Source of the DNA: Patagioenas fasciata
Taxonomy: Eukaryota > Chordata > Aves > Columbiformes > Columbidae
Length of the DNA stretch: 64,000 nucleotides
Assembly (NCBI RefSeq): GCF_037038585.1
Contig: NC_092522.1
Location: forward strand, 51,895,661-51,959,660
Direction of reading: 5' to 3'
A model generated the notes under the pieces. That model was not told the DNA's origin and did not search any database. It saw only the letters and a program-made list of their open reading frames with translations. A program made the position numbers and the translations under genes. This document shows positions 41,401 to 53,400 of the stretch, piece after piece. The stretch's first letter is position 1, and each line of letters begins with the position of its first letter.

Positions 41401-44400
41401 CTTGAAACAGTGTAATACTACAACCACAGACAAATATTCTTAACTTCAGTTTAATTTTCATTATTGAAACAAAAAAGAAAAAAGAATTATGAAGAAAGAA
41501 AACTACATGTTAACACTACTTACTTCTCCACTGCCTGAAATCTTTTTCTGCTGACATTTTTTAACAACTTCCAACAAAAGGGGACCACCCACAGTACCTT
41601 CTGCTTCTGTAATTCCCAAATCTCGGGCTAAGTTTTCTCGGCCATCAAGGCCATTTAGCTGGGGAAGGGAGGGAAGAAAAAAAAAAAGAAAATCACAACA
41701 TAGAAATAACTGTCAGAAAACATATTTTGTAATATAACTACTACTGATTTTTAGTCAAAATATTGCTATTTAATAAGACCAAACAGTGATTATTTAAGAC
41801 TTCCTGTTGCATGCAGACTACAATAATGATAACCTATTGCATCATTTACTTCTCATCTGTACCTGAATTTATCAGACCAACCAAAGTAGTTTTAAATACA
41901 CAAATACTCATCACAAACATGCATCAGGATTTAAGGATTTACATGGGCCAGTTACTTTAGCCTATCACATCTAAAAGTGGATCCAAGGACACCTAGCCAG
42001 TGTTTCCAGCAAATTCATAGATGATGGAGAATCTCCATTCCTCTGCATATGGAAGTACACCAACATAGGTCAACACTCAGTTTCAATGTGTTTCACTTTA
42101 AAAAACCCCATGCATTTGGACATAAACAGGGGTGAAAATGATTCTATATCAGTCGAAAAAAAAAAGAAAGAAAAAGACACTTAAAACCTGAACTTCACAT
42201 TATAGCAAAAACAGAACACTGCAGCAAACCCAGGTTAGTTGGCATAATCTCAAAATGGCAATACTGCAAAGAGTTAATCTTGAAACCTTATGATTTAGAG
42301 GCACTTCAATATCAAACCACTGGTCAAGCAAATACTGAAGCAAGCCACCATGAGTCAAACACACTGAAACATGGAGGATAAAGAGACAATGCAACAGACT
42401 GCTTAGAGACAGGGGCTAGTAGAGGAAGACAAAGTTAAAATCTTTTAGCACTATACACAGTAGTCTTGGCCAACTTGCTTAACTTTGACCAAATTTCATA
42501 TATGCACTGCAATAGGTGAAAAAGACTTCTGGAAAAAGGGGACATTTCAAAGCGCATGAGATGCTTTACAATGCAAATGAAGCTCCCAAGAGTGAGTGGC
42601 AACATAACAGACAGCATGACTGTTTCTATTTGGTAGTATGAACAGGAACGTTTGTATAGATGTGTCCTAGTGCAGTAAATGTAGCTAAAGTTATTTGGCA
42701 AAGGACAAGGGTGTATGAGATTTTCTGTGATTAAGTCCCTAAACAGAAACACAAACTTCTGAGGAACAGAAGACAACTAATTGATATAACAAAGGTGGAT
42801 TTTTAATAAATTAACTATTTAAAATTCTATTGAGAATAAAAATAAGTATTTCAAGTGTAAAGATAAATTCTTCAGTTAAATGGAACTATTTCAACCCCAA
42901 AATTATTATAAAACCCTTATATCATAAAAGAACAAAGGGACAAACATGATGAAAACCTCTGACCCAATATCAAAAGCCTAAAATCAATCAGTTGGGTTAC
43001 ATAATCATCATAGGTCCCTTCCAACTGAATTATTCAATCACTTTTTGTCATGTGTATTTCCGCAAAGTCCTTTGTTTCACTGAAATTTCTCTCAGAGTAG
43101 ATTACTGACGTTATTTTAATTTTCATTTAACAAGACTAACTTAATATCATGACATAGTAAAACTATTGGCAAAAAAATGTTGCAGGAATATTCTCTTGCA
43201 TATACTGTTACGTGATTTCACAAAAATTATTAATTCATTAATTCAGAATTAACACGTTATCAAGTATTGACTTTTCATAAAGCGAATTCTCACTTGTATT
43301 AACACACTTTCCTAGAGTAAGTGTCTTTATGGCAATAAGTATCTTTTACAGACTAAATATTTAAAAATACTTAGAATAAATACAAGCAAATGGCTTAAAC
43401 AAATATACTACAGCTTCTGTATTCATTGCCATGCACACCAATCAATCAGCATAGCATAAAAATAAAACCAGTATAACTTACTGTGCTTGATTCAGGCTGA
43501 AAAACAGCCAATGTAAAATCAAGATTGAAAAAACGTAGAAATTCTGCAACAAGACCTGCCACCAAGCGACCTAAAAAGAAACAAGAAGATTAAAAATACA
43601 CCACACAGAAATAATTCTTACTTCAAAGATTTAACATTAACATGGTTTCTGTATGAACATCTACATTGATTCAACACTCCTATAAACATCATTTGAACAT
43701 TCAACAAACTATCACCCACATAGCTAACTTGTATACCAATTCTCCAATTTCTAACTCAGCCATCATATCAAAATTATCTAAGTCAGCAATATTGCAGGAG
43801 CATAAATAGAGATTGCTTACAAAACTCAGGTGCAATAATATTTTTTAAACTATTCAGCTGTTTTAAAGACATCATTATGACATTTCTCCCATGTGTGCAT
43901 TCACTACTGCATTCACTACTCCCATGTGTGCATTCACTACTGCACCTCTACAGTAAGTTTTCACTGGTTACTATTGGTCTAGAATGGCTCTGAGTTAGCA
44001 TAATCATAACTCAAGATGAAATACTCATTTAAAAGCATTAGCCACCTCAGTTAAAAACACAACTTCAGCAATATTAACTTCAAAAATTATAGATTGACTT
44101 CTACTCTGAAGGAATATTAATTATGACATTTAACAGGAACATGTCATGAAGATTGTACTGTTAATAAAAAAGATTTAATCCTTTGTTCCCCATTTTTATT
44201 ACTTTGGGAGGTATACTAAACAAAGAACTTACCATCTTTTGTACCCAAAAAACTTTTCAAGCTTTCATTTACCAGAGGTGTTTTGTTCTGTCACAAAAAG
44301 CAAAAACCAAAGTAATTAACATCATCTTCATACTCGCAAGAAATTGAAAAGCACAGCAAGTTGGTGTTTTGGTGTGCACTGTTCCACAGTGATGCATGGC

Positions 44401-47400
44401 ACATGTCATTCACTTCTTAAAAGTTAATTCTACTACCTACCAGCAAAACCTGCAGCGCCATTTACTTCAGCAAATTAAAATTCTGTCAGTATTTCTGTTA
44501 TAAAAAGAGCTAGAGTTTTTTCACAAAAACTCTTAATAGCATGCTCATTTTTATCTACTTCATGACTAAAAAAGTGAATTAAGCAGTTAACTTTCCAAAT
44601 TACTCTTCTAATATAGTGCCAAGTTTGTTCAAGGAAATTCAGCTCCACGTTTTAAAAAACGGGAATTTACAAATAATCTAGAAAAAGCGTGGACCATGCT
44701 AATTGGTGGTTCACGAATCAACACTAATCTTCTATTAATTAAAAGACCTTAAAAGATATTATGAAAACGGTTTTTCTCCCTTATTAGATTTGCTCTCCTC
44801 AACTTCACTTTTAAGCAGAGACAAGTCAATGTACTATATTTGGGTTTGCCAATATTCTTCAAGGATTTTTCAAACGAAATTCTAAATGCCATTCCTATCA
44901 TATCAAAATATACTGGGTAAGAACCTACCTCAAATAAAAGGTTATAGGTATTTATCATTATAGTAGTAAATGTTAACACACAGAAGAAAGCTGTGTGAAA
45001 ATTAAATATATCTTGCTTAATAAATAGTGATAAATATTAATACATTTTCAGTGTCTCTAGAGTGTAAAATTAAAATACTGTGATATATTTAAGCCTTTAG
45101 AAAAAACAGTGAGCAGAGATCACCTGTAGCAAATCTCTCTGCAGCGCTATTACTCTCCAGATAGTCTGGGAGGTTGGTCTCTAGGTAATCTATATTATGC
45201 TGAATCTTCCCATAACACATGGCATTGTTCTATCACTCCTCCATTATATCTTTTCAGCAATCTGATGTTAGATTACAAATATGGAATATAGAATCTCATA
45301 CCATAGAATAACTACTTCCCCTCCTTACTGAAGTCACAATAATGTCTGTTTCAGCTCTGCAATTTTCCAGTAAGAGCACAACCATCTAACCAATAGAGGA
45401 ATACAACAGTTTTCCATTCCTCTTTAGAAACAGAGTCTGGACATACAGCACCCTCTCCTCTCTAGTTCTAAAGAATGGAGAGACACAGGCAACAAGGCAA
45501 TGCCAGCAGTAGAACAGGGTCACAAAACTAGTCTCTATATACCACCCCAGTACTGTTACTTAAATCAAGTTAGTATCGCATACCTTTAATGTTATTATAT
45601 TCTCAAGTATCAGTACATAGTCCATCTCTTAACACAATTCTTCCTTAAATGTAAGCAAATTATCCTGAAGTAAGCCTACAATATCCTCATAAGAAACACC
45701 AAAACCATTAGTATACTTGGAAAGTTGCTGCATTAAATTGCTTTCACAATACACTTGTTAAAAAAAGACCCACTATAATATTTTACATTTCAAAAGATAT
45801 TATGCCAATTCAATAAAATCTTGATCAGTCAACTAGATTTTTTAAGAAGTACACCATGGAAAAGACATTTCGTTATTCTGGCCAGTTGGACAAAAGCAAT
45901 ATAAAATCAGCAGAGATAGTTAAAGCTACAGTTTCAAAAGGCTATCTAACAATTCCTATTTCTAAACATCAGGAAACACCCTGATGGTCCTGTTTTGTGG
46001 TCTTTAAGCATGACGCTCTTATGCAGCAATACATAATTTTCTCTTGTTACATTTCACAAATAGAAACTATTAAAATCATTATATATAATTCTACACTAAG
46101 AACTATCAGGATGCTGATATTTTTTTTTAATTTATTTTTAAATGTTTTCTTACCTCTACTTTCTCTTGTTCTTCTAATGCCAGAAAAACAGCAGCTCGCA
46201 ACTCTGCCTGCCAAACAAAAAAGAACAAAACAAAGAGCATTTCTACAAGCACTGTTTTCCCTATGCAAATAGCCAGCAAGTAGCTTAGCAGCTATTTGTT
46301 TCTCCTCAAGCAACTTGGCACTGATTGTAATCTTACATCAATGCAATTAAGATATTTAAAATTACAGGCAATGTGACTTGAGGCCGAGAAAGAAGAGTTT
46401 TAGTCTGAGAACAAGCTAGAGGAAGGGTGTTCAGGAAGGGGGAGGTGCATTTGATACAAGACTTACTAAATTATTTCTTTGTACACAAAAATATTTCAAG
46501 TTACCTACATTAGCTCTTATTAGTTTCTTTTGAGTTAAAAATCCAGCCCTCTAGGGCAGCTTTGAAACACCTACCCTTCAAATACAATTTGCTCAGGAAA
46601 CATTAATAGCTTGTGATAATACATTTTTTAAATTAATGTTAAGATAATTAAATTCCTATGATTCCTTGTCAGATCACACTCAAAGAAACTGAATTTCTAC
46701 AGGAAGAGAGCATAATTTCAGTATCTCAAATATTCCTGAGGTGAGGCTTTACCTAATCAATTTCGAATATCTTAATATCAAGGATTAAAATGCTTTTAAA
46801 GACTATCTCGACTATTTAAGCTTAAGCCTCACCAACATAAAGATTTTTTTTAAACCCTCCAGTTTCTCTGCTTCTTCATTGAACATATCAAAAGGACAAC
46901 ATATATTACATTTGATTAAGTAGTTTTTGAAGTAGCCCGTAGATAACATGGCAGTAAAAAACTATAAAAGACAGTGCTATACCATATGCCAGTTTTCTCA
47001 AAAGCAAGAAGAAATCAGGCTTTTAAAGAAGGACTTATTTCCATAAGATTTTCTAAGAACAATATGAAAAGTGTCTGGATTTTCTCATGTATATTACAAA
47101 AGGTAACTAAACATGTATTTCTCCGTAACCATTCCTTCCCACGACCAACAAAAAATCCTCCATTGGAAAAAAAAACAAAAAAACCAAAAAAACTTCCTTT
47201 TTATGCATAACCCTCTTCGGGCACCTTTTTAAAGGACAGAAAGCAGTGCAAAGAAAGTTTAAAAGATTTCCCATCAAAAGAATTGCAAAACGCTTACCAC
47301 AATTGTATGCAATGGTCATACTGACATTGCAGTTAAATTTTTTCAGATGCTGGGGTACAGCATTTGATCAACAAATCTTCTTACACCTCATTAATTTAAA

Positions 47401-50400
47401 TATTATTCTTACAAAATCAGTTTACATTTAACTTTATGACCAAGAGCTGATAACGTGCTTATTTCGTCTAATGTCACTATGAAAAACTTCAAATTGATAG
47501 AGGGAACTAACTAACTAACACTTTAAGGGTGCCTAGTTCAGAGCTTTATGTAACCAATTATGTTATGAAAAAACAGAACCTTGTCGAATGCCAAGATAAG
47601 AAGTTTTACAGCACCTAGACGTAAACTTAAGGCACCTAGCTGTAAACTTGAGAAGACAAGATAAAAGATTTACAGCAAAAGGGGGGAACCGGTCTGGTTT
47701 CAATGGACTCGGCAGCTTGGGTTCCAGTCAATTCAACATAATGAGCCAAAGGTAAAAAGTTCACTGTGATGAAGTTGAAGGAGCCTTCATCCAAAGACGC
47801 CCAAAGACCCCTCAACCATCAGATGGCACTGCACAGGCATAACAGGGAGGGGTCAAGGAGGGGACTATGGAAATGATCACCCGGGACTCATGTTAATAAG
47901 AAGCAGGGAATGGTTATGAGTATGTATAGGCGTTCCTGGGGTCATTATGAATATGTAACACCTTACTGTATTTAAACCCACCTCATATTGTTAGAAGTTG
48001 TGCATGAATGGTGGAACGATCCCCCTTGCACCAGACATGGAAATAAACATATCTGCTTTATAACCTTGTGAGTTGTAAAGTTTTATGACATTATAGGTTG
48101 TAAGGTTGTTTCTGCACGTCAAAATAGTGGCAAGCTTGCCTTGTGTCCTGGTTTTGTTAAAAACAAGTTTCTCTTTTAGCGAATTTGCCTGTCAGCTAAA
48201 GCCTTCATATTAGCTCCATTTTCCCAGAGAATCAGATACATGTTTTGGTAAACATAGCAATGGAATGCAAAGTTATTGATAAGCAGGTGACCAAGAAACT
48301 GACCAGAGTATAACATCCCATTCACATGAATACTTCATATAAAAGTGGGAGATCACGAGGATCGCGCCCCTTTCCCTTTTGCTTATGGCCGACATTAGGA
48401 GAGGACCTGGCTAGTCGTCCCTGCAAACTGAGGCCTAGTGACAGACTGAATCCAGCCCCGGTTGGCTGCAGAGTCCAATCCAGCACTTCGGGTGCCGGCT
48501 CTGCAGTTGCTGAGACTTTCAAGATTGGTTTTGTATATTTTGTATTATTTTCTCTATTCTTATTAGTAGCATTAGTAAAACATTTTTAATTTTTCCAACT
48601 CTTCTCTCTCTGTCCTTCTTTCCCTCCTGATCACCTGTCCTTAGTGGGAAAGGGGGAGAGGGAGGGGCTGAGGGAGTAAGGGGGGAAGAGGGGGTTAACA
48701 ATACATCTGCCACAGTTTTATTGCCACCCCACAATCAAAACCCTCAACACCTTGCTTTCCACTGAAGCCACAGAAACCAAGTATACTTATCTAAGAAGAA
48801 CAACAAAGCATTTGTGAAACAGACTGGCTACTACAACTGTTCAAAACAAGATACCAGCCACTACATGTGGGTAGGGGTAAAGTCCCTTAACGGTCTTGAT
48901 CATGAGATTGAAGAACAAAGTAGTTGCCATTACATCAGCTGATTCAGAATCCGACCTGTTTGAGATTTCAGAACAATATCACAGCTGTCACTCCTTTTCA
49001 CATAACTGTGATTGTTTGCCTGCTCCACTCCTCTAGATTCAACTCAGTGGCTTTTAAATACAGACTGAGGTGCTTTTCTAACTCATTTATTTAATGACAC
49101 ACTGCCAGTTTTTCCAAGATGTTGCTACTCGCCATTCATAGCAGGTTCACCTTTTATTTCCATTAGTGCTCAATTAATATCCTTAAGGTCAGGACCTCAT
49201 CATTTCAAGATAATGCCAGTGGTATTTACTGCATGTCCCTTTGCTTACCTCCATCATCTAACTACCATCCTACAGCCTCTCCACAGATAAACAACCCTCC
49301 AATTGGTCTTTCAGTACTGTGAGCATCACTGTAAGTTTGAAGATAAACACTCCTGTACTATCTCCATAAGGAAGGTTTACACCATTCCAGCACCCTGACC
49401 TTCATCCTTTGAGGTCAGATCCTAGCAAGATATTTGAATTTAGACACAGAATCATACACCTGAACCTCCATGAGGTTAAAGCAGTAATTCTCAGATTCAT
49501 AAGAAAGTAAAAAGCAACAATAACAAAGCTGAGGGCAAAGGAAAAAAAATCACCCCAATACAAGCATACGAATCATAGTACACAGTAGGATGGAAAATGC
49601 CATACAGGTGTTTTAGGACCTGAGACAAGTCACAGAGAACTTTAAATCCAGAGACAGAGACCACCATCACCATGTAGGTCACAGAATCTTGTAAAGATTA
49701 ATCCATTTACACAGTGTTCTTCTTCCCCCCTTCTTTGTATTTGCCCTAGTACCCTTTGGCACCAGCCCAATCTGTGCTCTATACATGGTTATAAAACTGC
49801 TCTTGTCATTCATTCCCCTATTCCAGTACACTGTCATTCTGCTAGGAGTTTTCAACCTGCATATGTAAAATTTTGTGGCACATGGACACCTTTCCTGCAC
49901 AACTTTCAGCATTTCCACTTCCTAACTCCAAATGACTGCCACATACCTTGGTAGATACAGAGCAAGACTAGCATAGCATTAAGCAGTCTAACCACTGGCG
50001 ATCATCTCAGGCTAAACCCTGTGTGCATCAGGCTAACAGCCTGTACCAGTCTATATGCATTACAGATCCAAAGCTGGTGAAAAACCACAAAAAAGCAACC
50101 TCACTGCCAACATCACTCTCCATCTGTCAAGTTTGTGAGGTTCTCATTTAAGTGGGACCAGTAGTTTGTATGACCAGTTTTTGTTCACTTCAGTGGAAAA
50201 CTCTTCAACTTAGCATCCTTAACTGGCCAAGAAAGCTACATTTGCTGGTAACGCAATTGACAAGATGAAGAACACTGGAAATAAAAAATAAATAAATAAA
50301 TAAATAAAAATTAAAAAAAAAAAAAAAGAAGAATCCATACCACAAAGGGAGCGGTAAACACCTAAACCTCATAAGCTCTAAATAACTGCAGCTATATTTA

Positions 50401-53400
50401 TCATGTGTCTACTCTGCCTGTCACAAGCAGTTCTCATTCTCACATTCCTAAAGGTAGGACACATCTACAACATTAAGAGGACCATACCAACATTTAAGTG
50501 CTGAACTTCGGTTAGTCTGAAACCACTATAAATGGTTATATTTTACTTAATTTCAAAATAATAAATAGATGTTACATTAAAAAAATTATTCCCCATGATT
50601 CCAAATTAGTTCACTTTCTGAGATGAACTGCTAAAAAATAAAAACAAAAAAAAAAACAAACTAAAACCCACAACACCCAGAAAACAGATTACACTGTAGT
50701 GTGCTGCATGCTCATCACAACAGTTAATAATTCAAAGACGTTTAAAAGCAATGTTCATTATAATATACCGAATGAAGATAAAAACCAAACAGGACAATTT
50801 TAATTGACCCACACATATGCGGTTAACAAATAGTATTTTTATTTTTTCTAACAATACATTATTTGCCAATATATCTGCTGTCTAGCTTTGAACCAAATTA
50901 GCAAGAAATTAGCAAGAACAGTATCAGCTGGCCAAAAGCACTACTAGTCATATGATATTAGTGATGCTAGCCTTCCTCATATTTGTAGCAACAGCAAGTT
51001 CCAGAGAAGATTCAAAATTCAGGTAGCAAAAATTTATTTTTCCAGAAAGAAAGAGATTAAAAGATAGAAATCAAAACAAGATAACAAAGTAACACAGTAA
51101 TAAGCATAATGGCTCTTATTGCTCAGATGATGACAGCTTCCCTAGGAGAAAGATCACATTCTTTTCAAAACAGAAGAACTTCTCTATTTTTACAGAATGT
51201 ATCACACAATATCAGCGATAATTTTCAATGAAGTACAAATATTCACAGTTACACTCTGTATGTTTACAGAATTCATCAGGAAGCAGTCTTATTCAGTTTA
51301 ATTCCAATGGTTAACAAATCATATATACATACACACACTGCAGCTTAAAGACAAGAAATTTTCAACTGCAAGGGGCAAATATATTTACACATCTTCCAGT
51401 TTTCACAGACTTCATTAAACACTCCAGTGTTCAAAGTCTAAGATAAATAGAAAAATCGTGAACAGAATTTTTAAATGTCATACAAGTAATATTTTTTCAG
51501 CTCAGCAATTTGCATCAACACAAACACATCCAAGAAATTAATTTTGAAATAAGAATAAGAAAATAAACCACATCCCACTATAAAATCATGTAGTACTAGA
51601 GACCACAGGCATTGCCATAGGTTTCTTTCTAAAAATTACTCAGTTATTATGTTGTAAAACGTACAGGCTGACAGCCTGACACATTCTAGCCACTGAAATA
51701 ATTCCACTTGAATGCTAATCCTTCCAGAGCTGTCTTCACCTGTAGTGCTTCATAACAATTCAGCTATACATTGATCATATAATTTTCTTTAATGTATCTA
51801 CTTCAGTTAAACTCAAATACCTTATTATAGCTAGCTTTGTAGCCTCATCCGTCTTGAAAAAAAATGGTCAGTACTCATTTTGAAGTATAAAATCAAACAA
51901 TTGTTTTGATAATATGTATTTGTTTTTTCAGGTCTACCACATAATAAAAAATACTGACACACAACAGATGAAGAAACACTATTGATCACAACTATAATTA
52001 ACCTATTTTAATGACAGGATGATGGTAGTTGTTTTTTTAATGCAAGGTGTAATCTAAGTTCAATCAAAAGCCAACAGTTCAAGAAAACTGGTTCAACCTT
52101 AATTCTTCTGGAAGACAAAGGGATATTTGTCAGGTACCACTACAACAAATTCTCTAAGTCATAAATGCTGTTAATTAACAGACAGACAGCAAAGTTGTGT
52201 GCCAATTAAGGTTTATGGCTAAAAAAAAAAAAACAAAACACCAAAAAGTCCTGTGCAGACTTAACCATAAGCACACCAGTTATTAACTGGTATCTCTTAG
52301 TACTAAAGAGAGACATAATCAAACAACTAGGATGCAGTTTGTACTCCTGCAAGTTATTTGCTACTTTGCCTTACGGATACTTCGTACCATATTGGTTACT
52401 ACGCACTTCTACCATTATAGAATAGCAAAAATGACAAATACATTTACATAAAACTTTACGAACTGGCAACCATAGTATAAAAACTTGCATACTACACAAA
52501 AACAGGAATTAAGAAACTACAGCTCACATGCTCAATATGACTGAATTGGCTTGTGATGTTCTAATTATAATTTTAATATCACCACACTTTTCTTGGTTAA
52601 CACTACATGGGACATTAACAGGTGGTCCAAAAGGCCTATTTCACACTTATCTCCCTACTCATATTACAAGAGCTAGAATCTTCATTGACTTCTCGAATTT
52701 AAAAAAAAGGATCACACACTTGAAATGTCACAACAACACATTTTTAATAATAGTGCTTTGTTGAAAAGTATGACAACTAGCCCAAAATTCAGTGGACTTC
52801 ATAGTACACACACAAAGATGCTCTCACATCCATTAACCACCTCAGTTGTTGAACTGCACCTGAAATATGAGCAATGATCATTCACCTCTTGAATACTTCA
52901 AACAGAATACTGTGGACAAATCTCACCATCCTTGATTTGAAATCCAAACTTAATTTCTCCTATAGCTTAGAAGGGAACCCAGCACTTCTCACACTTCCAT
53001 ATCTGTATAGCTCTCTACAATACACAAAAGTTATTCCTAGAAGCTTCTAACTTGAACAAGAATCCATGGAACAGATTTTTATATTCTTTCTGACATGAGC
53101 TCACACTACATCACAGTCTGAGAAGTAGTGAAATCCCCACTACAACACTATCTAGCCCAAATTTTCTTAATGTAGCATAGAATCATTTCAGTTTGAAAAG
53201 ACCCTTAGGATCGAGTCCAACCATAATCTAACCCAACTCTAGCACTAAATCATGTCCACAAGAACCTCCTCTAAACACCTTTTAAACACCTCCAGAGATG
53301 GTGACTGCACCACTTCCCTGGGCAGCCTGTTTCATTGCCTGACAACCCTTTCTGTGAAGAATTTTTTCTAATATCCAACCTAAACCTTCCCTCGCACAAG

